A stretch of DNA of 64,000 nt from Duncaniella freteri (GTDB taxonomy: Bacteria > Bacteroidota > Bacteroidia > Bacteroidales > Muribaculaceae). Shown here one piece after another: positions 26,067 to 35,102 of this stretch. The DNA lies in the NCBI RefSeq assembly GCF_004766125.1, contig NZ_SJSA01000001.1, positions 434,001 to 498,000 on the forward strand, written 5' to 3'. Under the pieces are notes generated by a model, which saw nothing but the letters and a program-made list of their open reading frames with translations, ran no database searches and was not told where the DNA came from. Numbering within the stretch: the stretch's first letter is position 1; every line of letters begins with the position of its first letter. Both the position numbers and the translations under genes were made by a program.

Positions 26067-27467
26067 ATGAACCGAACAGACACCGAAAAACTTGAAGAGC
26101 TCAGCCACGAATCCGTAGGCAGACTGCTCTGGCGTTACAGCCTCCCTGCCGTCGTAGGGATGCTTGTCATGTCATTATATAATGTGATCGACCGCATATT
26201 CATTGGTCAGGGCGTAGGCCCGGAAGCAATCGCCGGACTCGCCATAACATTCCCGGTAATGAACCTCTCTGCCGCATTGGGCGTCCTTATAGGAGCCGGC
26301 GGATCTGCCAGGATATCCATCCTTCTCGGGGCAAAGGACTATGCAGGAGCACGCAGGGCATTAGGCAATGCCCTGGTGACTCTCTCGGTCATAGTCCTCG
26401 CCTATCTGATCATATTCGGCATCTTCATCGACGACATCCTCATGGCGTTCGGAGCCAGCGAGGTCACCCTGCCTTATGCTCGCGACTTCATGCTCTACAT
26501 TCTCCCGGGAATGTTCATGACCAACTTTGCCTTCACCTTCAACAACTTCATGCGCGTGTCAGGCTATCCGGTCAAGGCTATGGTGACAATGTTCATCGGC
26601 GCAGGCGTCAATGTCATACTCGCCCCGATATTCATTTTCTGGCTCGGCTGGGGCATAAAGGGAGCTGCGATAGCTACCGACATATCCATGACAGTATCTG
26701 CACTCTTCGTCATGAGCCACTTCTTCAACCGTTCATCAGTGCTGCATTTCGAGCACGACAGCTGTATGTACCGCCCCTCATGGCGCGTGATCGCATCCAT
26801 AATATCCATCGGAGCGGCTCCATCCCTGGTGAATGCCGCCGCATGCTTCATTAATGTCATAATCAACAAATCGCTCTACACCTATGGAGGTGACATAGCA
26901 GTGGGAGCGGCAGGAATATTCACATCCTACACATCACTGATGACAATGGTGATCGTGGGCATGTGCCAGGGCATGCAGCCGATCATCGGCTATAACTACG
27001 GAGCCGGGATGCTCGGCAGGCTCAAACGCACATATTGGCTTGCAGTCGGGGCTGCTACAGTCATTGTCGCCATCGGACAGATAGGAGGCCTCGGGTTCCC
27101 ATGGCACATAGCACGCGCCTTCACATCCGACTCCGAACTGATCGACCAGACTGTCCGCTGCCTCCACATCTCACTCCTTGCATTCACCGTAGTAGGATTC
27201 CAGGTCATATCCACCACACTGTTCCAGTCACTCGGCAAGGCAACAGCCTCAATATTCCTGTCTCTCGCTCGTCAGGTCATATTCCTGATACCCCTTCTCC
27301 TGTTCCTCCCGGGTCGATTCGGGCTCGACGGAATATGGATGTCATTCCCAATCTCCGACATGCTTGCCACCGCTGTCACCATTGTGATGGTAGCCGTGCA
27401 GATCTCACGCCTTGGCAAAGCCACAAGCCAGCCTCGCAATCTTTGCCCCGAATCTTTGGAATCATAG
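26067..27467 (+). CDS. MATE-family multidrug/metabolite exporter
   Basis: A 466-residue inner-membrane transporter with about twelve hydrophobic segments in two similar halves, each with the MATE start pattern: LLWRYSLPAVVGMLVMSLYN near 20-39 and SIISIGAAPSLVNAAACF near 230. GQGVGPEAIAGLAITFPV and GAGGSARISILLGAKD are typical of NorM-like exporters, which expel cationic drugs or metabolites with Na+ or H+. The substrate cannot be read from sequence. Transcribed alone and divergent from rplU-rpmA. Confidence 0.93.
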   Translation: MNRTDTEKLEELSHESVGRLLWRYSLPAVVGMLVMSLYNVIDRIFIGQGVGPEAIAGLAITFPVMNLSAALGVLIGAGGSARISILLGAKDYAGARRALGNALVTLSVIVLAYLIIFGIFIDDILMAFGASEVTLPYARDFMLYILPGMFMTNFAFTFNNFMRVSGYPVKAMVTMFIGAGVNVILAPIFIFWLGWGIKGAAIATDISMTVSALFVMSHFFNRSSVLHFEHDSCMYRPSWRVIASIISIGAAPSLVNAAACFINVIINKSLYTYGGDIAVGAAGIFTSYTSLMTMVIVGMCQGMQPIIGYNYGAGMLGRLKRTYWLAVGAATVIVAIGQIGGLGFPWHIARAFTSDSELIDQTVRCLHISLLAFTVVGFQVISTTLFQSLGKATASIFLSLARQVIFLIPLLLFLPGRFGLDGIWMSFPISDMLATAVTIVMVAVQISRLGKATSQPRNLCPESLES

Positions 27468-27487
27468 GAGAGAATTGCTTACCTTTG
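27455..27487 (+). promoter_or_regulatory. Promoter of DUF5606-hemerythrin genes
   Basis: TTTG (27455-27458) and TACCTTTG (27480-27487) are separated by 21 bases, overlapping the end of the MATE gene and 49 bases before ATG 27537. Confidence 0.75.
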
Positions 27488-27536
27488 CACTGCTTAAATT
27501 TTTAGACACGCTCTAAACTTAAAAATCATAACCATT

Positions 27537-27959
27537 ATGCTAAAGACCATACTTTCCATATCCGGTCGTCCCGGTCTGTTCCGCCTCGTCAACCGCGGCA
27601 AAGGAATGCTGATCGTCGAGGACATCGCATCAGGAAAACGCACACCGGCTTACGCTCGCGACAAAGTGATCTCACTCGGCGACATCTCTATCTACACCGA
27701 CGAAGGCGACACCCCCCTCAGCGGAGTGCTTGATGCCGTAAAGACCAAAAACGAAGGCAACCCCGTCGACATCAAATCTCTCGGAAAGGACGACGCGGTG
27801 CGCGCTTACTTCGCCGAGATACTCCCCAACTTCGATCAGGAGAAAGTCTACACCACCGACATCAAGAAACTGCTGTCATGGTACAACCTCCTCATCTCGG
27901 CAGGCATCACCGACTTCCTTCCCGAAGAACCCACCGAACAGGAAGAAACCAAAGAATAA
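27537..27959 (+). CDS. DUF5606 protein
   Basis: A 140-residue cytosolic protein with the DUF5606 start MLKTILSISGRPGLFRLV, then GMLIVEDIASGKRTPAYARD and KVISLGDISIYTDEGDTPL. The family is Bacteroidota-specific and has no assigned function. The second half (LKDDAVRAYFAEILPNFDQ-like region and LLSWYNLLISAGITDF) suggests a helical domain. Seven bases separate its stop from the hemerythrin start, so the two are probably co-transcribed. Confidence 0.85.
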   Translation: MLKTILSISGRPGLFRLVNRGKGMLIVEDIASGKRTPAYARDKVISLGDISIYTDEGDTPLSGVLDAVKTKNEGNPVDIKSLGKDDAVRAYFAEILPNFDQEKVYTTDIKKLLSWYNLLISAGITDFLPEEPTEQEETKE

Positions 27960-27966
27960 TCCTTAC

Positions 27967-28653
27967 GTGAAGATATCACACACATTCACAGAACAGGACA
28001 GTGTCGTAGACCTCATCAATGAGGACTACGACATTTTGCCTGTGTTAAGCCGCTTCTCCCTCCCCCTCGGATTCGGCTCAAAGACCATAGGGGAACTATG
28101 CGTCGAGTCCGACATCAACGTCGAAGTCTTCCTGCTTATAGTCAACTTCCTCCTGTCTGGCGACATCGACTCCCACAGGCTATCAGTTGTGACTGCCCGC
28201 GAAGTGGCACAGTTCCTCCACAACTCTCACAACTACTATCTCCAATACAAATATCCTCACATACGCACCAACCTCCTCTCGTCGCTCGACCCTGCTCACG
28301 CCGACATAAATCCAATCATCATCAAATACTTCGATGACTATGTAAGTGAAGTAGAAGCTCACTTCCACTACGAAGAGTCAACCGTCTTCCCCTACGTCAA
28401 ATCCCTCTCCGAAGGCAAACACGACAGCTCCTACAATATCAGCATATTCTCACGCCGTCACGACCATCAGGTAGAAAGCCGCCTCGCAGAACTCAAGAAC
28501 ATCATACTACGTTACTACTCCACCTCAGTCCCCTACAGGATGTACGACGTACTCGTTGATCTGTACAATTGCGAAGAGGACCTCAAGCAACATGCCCACA
28601 TCGAGGACCACATACTCGTACCGCTTATAACACGGCTCGAATCCGCAAAATAA
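27967..28653 (+). CDS. Hemerythrin-type di-iron protein (ScdA/YtfE-like)
   Basis: A 228-residue protein with an N-terminal ScdA-like segment (DSVVDLINEDYDILPVLSRF, which replaces the usual CxC type) and a HHE four-helix domain. Candidate iron ligands are NSHNYYLQYKYPHIR, EVEAHFHYEESTVFPYV, SRRHDHQ and HAHIEDHILVPLI. Family members repair or sense iron-sulfur clusters and react with NO or O2. The start is GTG 27967. It is followed 35 bases later by a LuxR-type regulator, a pairing that suggests a stress-sensing unit. Confidence 0.85.
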   Translation: MKISHTFTEQDSVVDLINEDYDILPVLSRFSLPLGFGSKTIGELCVESDINVEVFLLIVNFLLSGDIDSHRLSVVTAREVAQFLHNSHNYYLQYKYPHIRTNLLSSLDPAHADINPIIIKYFDDYVSEVEAHFHYEESTVFPYVKSLSEGKHDSSYNISIFSRRHDHQVESRLAELKNIILRYYSTSVPYRMYDVLVDLYNCEEDLKQHAHIEDHILVPLITRLESAK

Positions 28654-28688
28654 CACTCACACCCACCCAACCATAACTCCGACAGAAT

Positions 28689-29261
28689 ATGCGCAACCAC
28701 ACAATAGCACTACTGCTCAGTTCACCCGTCATCACAGAAGGAGTGAAAGCAGTGTTGCGCGGTATAACCGGAGTCACGTTCCTCGAAATCACACCAGAGG
28801 CAAAAGAGCCCCACCCAGCGTCCGAAAAGATCGCCGCCGCACACCCCTCGCTGACAATAGTGGACATATTCACAGCCCAAACGTGCCAGCCCGACACCCC
28901 CACCCTACTCCTCACATCCGCACAGATACCCGACACATCGACAAGATGCCACACAGCCACAGTCTCCATCTACGAACCCGCCGAGGCACTGAGAGAAAAA
29001 ATAAGACAACTCCTCCAGCCATCCGACCGGGAAGAGACATCACGCGGCAACGACCTCTCGCCTCGTGAAAAAGAAGTGATACTCGGCATTGTCAAAGGAC
29101 TTGCCAACAAAGAAATTGCAGCCGAAATGAACGTCTCTGTCAACACTATAATGACACATCGACGCAACATAGCCGCCAAACTACAGATCCACTCACCTGC
29201 CGGCCTCACCATCTTCGCGATAGCCACTGGCATGATAAAGATCGACGACGTAAAGATATAA
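28689..29261 (+). CDS. LuxR-type response regulator
   Basis: A 190-residue regulator. The N-terminal half is receiver-like (IALLLSSPVITEGVKAVL, TIVDIF with a possible phospho-Asp near 57) but lacks a clear full set of phosphorylation residues, so it may respond to something other than a kinase. The C-terminal LuxR helix-turn-helix spans about 122-170: LSPREKEVILGIVKGLANKE, then VSVNTIMTHRRNIAAKL. It lies directly after the hemerythrin gene and may respond to nitrosative or redox stress. No kinase is nearby. Confidence 0.88.
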   Translation: MRNHTIALLLSSPVITEGVKAVLRGITGVTFLEITPEAKEPHPASEKIAAAHPSLTIVDIFTAQTCQPDTPTLLLTSAQIPDTSTRCHTATVSIYEPAEALREKIRQLLQPSDREETSRGNDLSPREKEVILGIVKGLANKEIAAEMNVSVNTIMTHRRNIAAKLQIHSPAGLTIFAIATGMIKIDDVKI

Positions 29262-29359
29262 CAACCACTCTTCGCACCCTCCCGAAAAGCTGTTCCAAAG
29301 ACTTATTTCAGCTAAAAAAGCACAAATATCATATTTCTACGAAAAAAATCCGCTAAAAA

Positions 29360-29391
29360 CTTGCACGGATACAAAAAAATGCATAATTTTG
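29360..29391 (+). promoter_or_regulatory. Promoter of the CAT tRNA
   Basis: CTTG (29360-29363) and TAATTTTG (29384-29391) are spaced by 20 bases. Transcription would start about 50 bases before the tRNA. Confidence 0.7.
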
Positions 29392-29445
29392 CACTGCTGA
29401 AAACGTAAAGCCAACCGGTACTAAAAACCGTAAGCCGAATCGTTC

Positions 29446-29519
29446 GGTCCTATAGCTCAGTTGGTTAGAGCAACAGACTCATAATCTGTGGGTCCTAGGT
29501 TCAAGCCCTAGTGGGACCA
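29446..29519 (+). tRNA. tRNA with anticodon CAT, probably tRNA-Ile2
   Basis: A 74-base cloverleaf: acceptor GGTCCTA with TGGGACC, a normal D arm (GCTC AGTTGGTTA GAGC), anticodon stem ACAGA/TCTGT around loop CTCATAA, and T arm CTAGG TTCAAGC CCTAG. The anticodon is CAT, used by Met and by Ile2 (where C34 becomes lysidine). C4-G69 and C5-G68 and the acceptor resemble Ile2 rather than elongator Met, so Ile2 is preferred; initiator Met is unlikely because the first pair is G-C. CCA is not encoded. Confidence 0.85.
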
Positions 29520-29541
29520 CTTATTTTAATGTTAAATTAAG

Positions 29542-29583
29542 GCAAAACGCTGATTATCAACATAATCGGCGTTTTGCTTTTTT
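29542..29583 (+). terminator. Terminator of the CAT tRNA
   Basis: A 16-bp stem with one G-T pair (29542-29557 with 29562-29577) closes a four-base loop and is followed by six T: a classical intrinsic terminator. Confidence 0.92.
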
Positions 29584-29722
29584 ATTGCCCTATGCACGCC
29601 GATGAAGAACGATGAGGAATGAAGGTGGGGCATGGTAAAAAACGGTTCCCCGTTGGAGCCAAAGGGGGTCAAGCCGAAATTCCGGTGCATTTGTTAAAAT
29701 TCGAGAGCTGAAATGTTAAAGT

Positions 29723-30235
29723 TTAGGCGTAGAGTTTGACGAGCCGGAAGATAAAGAAATCACGGTCACGGACCCCTCGCATCTGCGAACGGAAGATTTT
29801 GACTTTGGAGTTGAATGCTTCGGCCGAGGCATTAGTTGCGCGACGTCGGAAATAATTGAGGATAGTCGGGGCGTGGTTCTTGAACGTCTTGATGACAGAG
29901 CGGAAGTTGTTGTTGCCCAATGCCATTACTTTTTCATACCACTTGTTCATCCGACCCATTGCTTTGGTGGGTGATATCTTTGCGTTGAAGATTTGGCGCA
30001 GTTCCATAGCCAGATGGTATGCAGCTTTCAGTATCGGATAGTGTTTGAACAGAATGTTTGCGCGATGACGCTGTATGTCAGTCCATTTGTTCTGCGACAT
30101 CATCAGGGTGTGTTTGCTGCGGGCAAGGATCTGGCGCATGGTCTCGCCGTTTGAGTAAGTCACCGGTGGCACGGACTTGTCGCGGGCATTGATTTTATAA
30201 TCTGCATCAATAGGCAAGTCAAGAAGTTCCCACAC
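29723..30235 (-). pseudogene. ISL3-type transposase remnant, C-terminal
   Basis: A 170-residue piece with the C-terminal features of ISL3-family transposases: RANILFKHYPILKAAYHLA, then HAPTILNYFRRRATNASAEA and NSKVKIFRSQMRGVRDRDFF. The catalytic N-terminal two thirds are absent; the sequence upstream (30236-30446) shows no transposase residues, and it begins at a weak start. It is an inactive relic lying just past the tRNA terminator. Confidence 0.8.
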
Positions 30236-30446
30236 ATCATTGCTTCACCTCACGCTCATTAACAAAATTTGGGCAAAAGCACAAAACATGCTCAACAACA
30301 TATAAAATTTGAAAACCATCCTTAACAGCATATGTTGATTTTTTATATCCATCGCACCTCCCGGCCCACGGCTCCGGACCGGCAAGTGATGGCAAAGCCA
30401 CATTCTTCAACAACTCTAATCTACAACCCTTTAACCCAATTCTCAC

Positions 30447-31274
30447 ATGAAGAATCTACATGTTTCAACTCTCCGCAACGCCACATGCATCATATGCCTC
30501 GCCGTTGCCACCCTCTTTTCATCTGCACAGGACGCAGTACCTGCCAAAAAGATCAAAGACCACCGCACCAACCCCGAACTCTTTTTCCTTCAGGAAGGAG
30601 ATGTCCCCAACAGCTACCTGTTGCTGCCTCCCCCGCCTGACGGTGCATCAATCACATTCCTCAATGACCAGGCTCGCTACACATGGGGCAAAACCATGCG
30701 CAACACCCCCCGGGGCGACCAGGCAGTCACCGATGCACGCGTTGATGGCAACGGCGTACCCGAAGCCTTCTCTGAAGCTTTCGGAGTGGAAATCGACGAG
30801 AACACACCCGAAATCCTGAAGCTCGTTATCGGAATGCGCGAAGATGCCGGCGACCTCGGCACCCGTGAGGCAAAAAACTACTACAACCGTCAGCGGCCAT
30901 TCTCCTTCTACGATGAGGACACCTGCAACCCCGAGCAGCAGGAAGAGCTATCAACCAACGGCTCCTACCCTTCAGGACACACATCCATCGGATGGGCTAC
31001 AGCCTTGGTCCTCGCCGAAATCAATCCCGAACGTCAGAACGAGATACTCAAACGCGGATATGAAATGGGCGAAAGCCGCGTGATATGCGGCTACCACTTC
31101 CAGAGCGACGTCGATGCCGGACGCATCACAGGAGCAGTCACAGTCGCACGCCTCCACGCCGATCCCGCCTTCCAGGAACAGCTCAGTAAAGCCAAAGCCG
31201 AATTCAGCCGGCTGAAGAAGCAAGGCAAAGTGGCAAAAGGCACCCCGGTCCCAACAAAGACCACCACCGACTGA
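30447..31274 (+). CDS. Class A acid phosphatase (PAP2 superfamily)
   Basis: A 275-residue secreted phosphatase, signal peptide about residues 1-28. It has the three PAP2 motifs in order: KNYYNRQRP (KX6RP), GSYPSGHTS, and GESRVICGYHFQSDVDAGR (SRX5HXXXD). The spacing is that of class A non-specific acid phosphatases (PhoN/PhoC). It frees phosphate from esters in the periplasm. It lies 50 bases before a phosphate-type porin gene, suggesting a phosphate-scavenging pair. No Pho-box was looked for successfully. Confidence 0.92.
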   Translation: MKNLHVSTLRNATCIICLAVATLFSSAQDAVPAKKIKDHRTNPELFFLQEGDVPNSYLLLPPPPDGASITFLNDQARYTWGKTMRNTPRGDQAVTDARVDGNGVPEAFSEAFGVEIDENTPEILKLVIGMREDAGDLGTREAKNYYNRQRPFSFYDEDTCNPEQQEELSTNGSYPSGHTSIGWATALVLAEINPERQNEILKRGYEMGESRVICGYHFQSDVDAGRITGAVTVARLHADPAFQEQLSKAKAEFSRLKKQGKVAKGTPVPTKTTTD

Positions 31275-31324
31275 CCTGCCGTAATACACTATGACACTTC
31301 ACCACACAAAACACGCACACTATT

Positions 31325-32497
31325 ATGAAAAATATCATACTGGCACTCACAGCTGCTGCAATAAGCATCCTTCCGGCAACCGCTGCTGACGATGACGACG
31401 CTCCTAAGTTCTCAGTGAAGCCCACTGGCAGAATCCTTATGGACGGAGCGGTATATATGGGTGGCAACGGAAACATCCAGGAGGATGAGGACACACGGTT
31501 TGTCGACGGCGTAGCGATACCCGACCTCCGTCTCGGAGTAAAGGCAAGCTACGGAAAATGGAAAGCCAAAGTCGATGTCGGATTCGGATACGGCAAAGTC
31601 GGGCTGAAAGACACATATCTTGAATACGACTTCAACCCCTCCAACCTCCTGCGCGTGGGATATTTCGTCCCGCAATGGGGACTCAACTCCGAGACGAGCT
31701 CATCTATGAAGCAGACCTATGAAGAGCCTACCTCCAATGAATTTTTCTATGCCAACCCCCGACTGCTCGCCGCCATGTGGGTCTACGACAAGGACCGGTT
31801 CTTCGCTGGCACAAGCATATTCGCCGAAGCAAATGCCATGACCCAGAACGCCACAGCCATGGGCAAGCAGGCATGGGGAGCGCAGACCCGACTCGTATGG
31901 CGTCCGCGACACAGCGACGGCGATGTATTCCAGATAGGCTCATCCTTCAATTACTCGACACCTACAGCCGACGACCATTCAGCATTTGATTACACCGCCA
32001 ATTTTCCGAGCCGTGTATCCAAAGTACCGGTGCTCTCCGCAGGCATCGACCATGCACGAGGACTCTTCAAGATGACACCTGAACTGCTCTTCATCAAGAG
32101 CAATTTCGCCCTCGAAGCCCAATACTACTACATGAACGTCGCCCGCAAGGACGGTTTCAGCAACTACACAGCTCAAGGTGCCTACGGAATGGTGCGCACT
32201 CTGCTTATAGGGTCGCAATACACCTATTCTCATGCCGATGCCGGAGTAGCCACACCGGCAAAAGGCTCTCTTGAATTTGTGCTCGGCTACAACTACACCA
32301 ATGCCTCCGACTCCAAAGCAGGCATAATGGGCGGCATAATGAACGACATCAACTGCACATTCAATTACTACATAAATTCATGGATGCTGGCACGCCTGCG
32401 CTACTCCTACAGCACCGTACGCCACCGCGACGTCGAAAACCTCCTCCCAAAACGTCACGTCAACATCCTTGAAGCACGCCTGCAAATCATATTCTGA
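31325..32497 (+). CDS. Porin_O_P-type outer-membrane porin
   Basis: A 390-residue outer-membrane beta-barrel with a signal peptide (residues 1-20, ending ATAA). It resembles the phosphate-selective OprP/OprO porin family: KASYGKWKAKVDVGFGYGKV and TYLEYDFNPSNLLRVGYFVP near the N-terminal half, alternating strands throughout, and a C-terminal strand ending ILEARLQIIF with the aromatic terminal residue. Phosphate selectivity is inferred from family and from the adjacent phosphatase. A hairpin at 32519-32550 follows. Confidence 0.85.
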   Translation: MKNIILALTAAAISILPATAADDDDAPKFSVKPTGRILMDGAVYMGGNGNIQEDEDTRFVDGVAIPDLRLGVKASYGKWKAKVDVGFGYGKVGLKDTYLEYDFNPSNLLRVGYFVPQWGLNSETSSSMKQTYEEPTSNEFFYANPRLLAAMWVYDKDRFFAGTSIFAEANAMTQNATAMGKQAWGAQTRLVWRPRHSDGDVFQIGSSFNYSTPTADDHSAFDYTANFPSRVSKVPVLSAGIDHARGLFKMTPELLFIKSNFALEAQYYYMNVARKDGFSNYTAQGAYGMVRTLLIGSQYTYSHADAGVATPAKGSLEFVLGYNYTNASDSKAGIMGGIMNDINCTFNYYINSWMLARLRYSYSTVRHRDVENLLPKRHVNILEARLQIIF

Positions 32498-32518
32498 AGC
32501 AGCGATATATCAGCAATA

Positions 32519-32550
32519 AACCCTGAGAGCCATAACCATCTCTCAGGGTT
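32519..32550. terminator. Hairpin between porin and hydrolase genes
   Basis: aaccctgaga (32519-32528) pairs with tctcagggtt (32541-32550), one further G-C pair at 32529/32540. It lies 22 bases past the porin stop and 38 bases past the stop of the opposing hydrolase gene, so it can serve both. Confidence 0.75.
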
Positions 32551-32587
32551 CATTACTGTCCGCGACACCGGTCACAGCCCACAAGCA

Positions 32588-33607
32588 TCATTTCGGCAAC
32601 TCCTTGCCGAGCCATGAGAATATGCGCGGATACAGGACCGACAGAAGCCTCTGATTCGACAACATCAGATCATGCAGCCCGCCATCCACCCTCAGGCAAG
32701 TGACATCCGGCCCCAGCATTCGTCCGTAGCGGCGTATGTCATTGACATCAAGGACACCGTCCGCACGATTATGGGCTGGAGTCCATTCGTCACCGTTCAC
32801 GCTCTCCGACGAATACATCAGCAATATAGGCACCTTGATATCCGCTTTACCGTCACGCAATGACTTCTGCGCCCTGTCGATAGCCCTCACCCATCCCGCC
32901 GTGACATCAGGCGACTGCGACAGCTTCCATCTCGTGTCATAGCTCCAGTCACCATGATGCTCCTTTAGCAGACTCTCCGCATAGGCAGTTGACTCCCCCT
33001 GCGCCACAGGCATATCCGGAACAATGCCACCGAGCCACGAGATCAGTGGCACAAGTCTCTCCTTCCATCCGAGATTCCAGTCGAGGAAAGGACTGTTGAG
33101 CACAAGCGCATCCACCTTGGCTCCCGGATTCGATGCCATGAAGCAGGCAGTGATCAACCCTCCTGTGGAATGTCCCATAAGTGCTATCTCGTCAACCCCA
33201 GACCTCCTCATCACACTAAGTGCAGAATCTATATCGGCAAAATATTCACTCACATCACGCATCTCAAACATCCTCTGCCCCTTCATTACCGACCGTCCGT
33301 ATTTCCGCAGATCAACGGCATAAAAATCATAGCCCTGGGCAACAAACCTGTCACCCATATCCGCATTAAAGAAATAATCGTTGAACCCGTGCACATACAA
33401 TACGCCACGCCGTCTCTCAGCCGACGTATCAGGCACACACTTACGCACTATCGTCGACACCACCGCTCCCGAATAGTCCGACCCCTGATCCACATAACGC
33501 ATCTCATAGCCGTCACCCAACACATCCTGCTGCCACACGGACTTCACAGCACCCCTCATCGGCAGCACACATTGAATAAGCAGAACGAGTATCAGAATTA
33601 TTTTCAT
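32588..33607 (-). CDS. Exported alpha/beta hydrolase (lysophospholipase-like)
   Basis: A 339-residue serine hydrolase with a signal peptide (residues 1-20). The oxyanion region is VLYVHGFNDYFF, the nucleophile elbow GHSTGG near residue 146, and a C-terminal acid-His pair fits EWTPAH and GGLHDLMLS. The similarity is to S33 aminopeptidase/monoacylglycerol lipase-like proteins. The substrate is unknown. Transcribed alone from a region between 33608 and 33690 without a clear promoter box. Confidence 0.85.
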   Translation of the reverse strand: MKIILILVLLIQCVLPMRGAVKSVWQQDVLGDGYEMRYVDQGSDYSGAVVSTIVRKCVPDTSAERRRGVLYVHGFNDYFFNADMGDRFVAQGYDFYAVDLRKYGRSVMKGQRMFEMRDVSEYFADIDSALSVMRRSGVDEIALMGHSTGGLITACFMASNPGAKVDALVLNSPFLDWNLGWKERLVPLISWLGGIVPDMPVAQGESTAYAESLLKEHHGDWSYDTRWKLSQSPDVTAGWVRAIDRAQKSLRDGKADIKVPILLMYSSESVNGDEWTPAHNRADGVLDVNDIRRYGRMLGPDVTCLRVDGGLHDLMLSNQRLLSVLYPRIFSWLGKELPK

Positions 33608-33690
33608 AAATAGTTTTTTCAGTTATAACGCACCGGAATCAAAAAAGGATGTATCCCCACCCTTTCCGCAAAAAAATCACACCCCGCCAC

Positions 33691-33756
33691 AACAAAAAAG
33701 AAACAACCCGGTCAGACATCAGCCCTGCGTTCCCCGCAGTCTGCCGATCGGGTTGC
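33691..33756 (-). terminator. Terminator of glyA
   Basis: The pair aacccg... near 33705 and cgggtt near 33754 closes an imperfect stem with an internal hairpin (ctgcg/cgcag). On the minus strand it is followed by a T-rich run (TTTCTTTTTTG), and it lies 44 bases past the glyA stop. Confidence 0.75.
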
Positions 33757-33799
33757 TCCCTTTTACTTTGGTTGGATACCTGTATCCTGTTGCCTGAAA

Positions 33800-35080
33800 T
33801 TAGTATGCAAACATCGGATAGTCAGCCATTACAGCATTCACCTTCGCGCGCACGGCAGCAATAGTGTCAGCATCGGCAGGCGTACGGAGCACTGTATCGA
33901 TCATCTCGGCGATCTCACCCATGAGAGGCTCCTTCGCGCCGCGGGTGGTGATAGCCGGTGTGCCAAGTCGTATGCCCGATGTCTGGAAAGGCGAGCGGCT
34001 GTCAAAAGGCACCATATTCTTATTGGCAGTGATGTCAGCCTCCACAAGAGCCTTCTCGGCAACCTTGCCGGTAAGATCAGGGAACTTCGAACGGAGGTCC
34101 ACAAGGATGCAATGGTTATCTGTACCGCCCGACACTATATTGTACCCCATCGACACAAGTGCCGACGCCAGAGCCGATGCATTCTTCTTCACCTGCATCT
34201 GATACTCCTTGAACTCCGGCTGAAGAGCCTCGCCGAAAGCGACAGCCTTGGCTGCGATGACATGCTCAAGAGGTCCGCCCTGAACACCCGGGAACACAGC
34301 CGAGTCAAGCAGCGACGACATCATCCTCACCACACCCTTGGGAGTGGTCTTGCCCCATGGGTTCTCGAAATCCTTGCCCATCATGATCACACCCCCGCGC
34401 GGACCGCGAAGAGTCTTGTGGGTCGTGGATGTCACAATGTGGGCATACTTCACAGGATTGTCAAGAATACCTGCGGCAATGAGTCCGGCAGGGTGAGCCA
34501 TATCCACCATAAAGATGGCACCGATCTCATCGGCGAGACGACGCATGCGTGCGTAATCCCACTCACGGCTGTAGGCACTTGCTCCGCCCACTATCAGACG
34601 GGGACGTTCCCTGCGGGCTACCTCCTCCATCTGCTCATAGTCCACACGTCCGGTCTCGGCATCTACGTTATACTCAAGAGCCTGGAACATCAGTCCGGAG
34701 AAATTCACAGGGCTTCCGTGGCTCAGGTGACCGCCATGGCTCAGGTTGAGGCCGAGGAACTTGTCGCCGGGCTTCAGGCATGCCATGAACACAGCCATAT
34801 TGGCCTGCGCTCCCGAATGAGGCTGCACGTTGGCCCACTCCGCTCCAAAAAGCTGCTTAAGCCTCTCTATAGCCAGAGTCTCTGCCTCGTCAACCACCTC
34901 GCAGCCGCCATAGTAACGGTGCCCGGGATAGCCTTCTGCATACTTGTTGGTGAGGCACGACCCCATAGCCTGCATCACTTGGTCACTGACGAAATTCTCT
35001 GAGGCAATCAGCTCTATGCCTTTTTTCTGTCGCTGATGTTCACGTTCGATGATCTCGAAGATGGCGTTGTCTCTTGTCAT
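33800..35080 (-). CDS. glyA: Serine hydroxymethyltransferase
   Basis: A 426-residue PLP enzyme that interconverts serine and glycine with tetrahydrofolate. The PLP-lysine motif [12 protein letters not shown] is near residue 222-233, and the N-terminal [18 protein letters not shown] and [14 protein letters not shown] match. Its length is standard. It is the last gene of the row pyrB-pyrI-flavin reductase-glyA, starting 22 bases after the flavin reductase, so one-carbon units, glycine and pyrimidines are made from one transcript. Confidence 0.97.
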   Translation of the reverse strand: MTRDNAIFEIIEREHQRQKKGIELIASENFVSDQVMQAMGSCLTNKYAEGYPGHRYYGGCEVVDEAETLAIERLKQLFGAEWANVQPHSGAQANMAVFMACLKPGDKFLGLNLSHGGHLSHGSPVNFSGLMFQALEYNVDAETGRVDYEQMEEVARRERPRLIVGGASAYSREWDYARMRRLADEIGAIFMVDMAHPAGLIAAGILDNPVKYAHIVTSTTHKTLRGPRGGVIMMGKDFENPWGKTTPKGVVRMMSSLLDSAVFPGVQGGPLEHVIAAKAVAFGEALQPEFKEYQMQVKKNASALASALVSMGYNIVSGGTDNHCILVDLRSKFPDLTGKVAEKALVEADITANKNMVPFDSRSPFQTSGIRLGTPAITTRGAKEPLMGEIAEMIDTVLRTPADADTIAAVRAKVNAVMADYPMFAY

Positions 35081-35102
35081 TTTTATTTTATTAAATTAAG
35101 GT

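Noticed and set aside
34112..35002. Open frame of 296 codons antisense to glyA
   Set aside because: Its His/Leu/Cys-rich reading is what an antisense frame of a coding gene gives; glyA itself is unmistakable.
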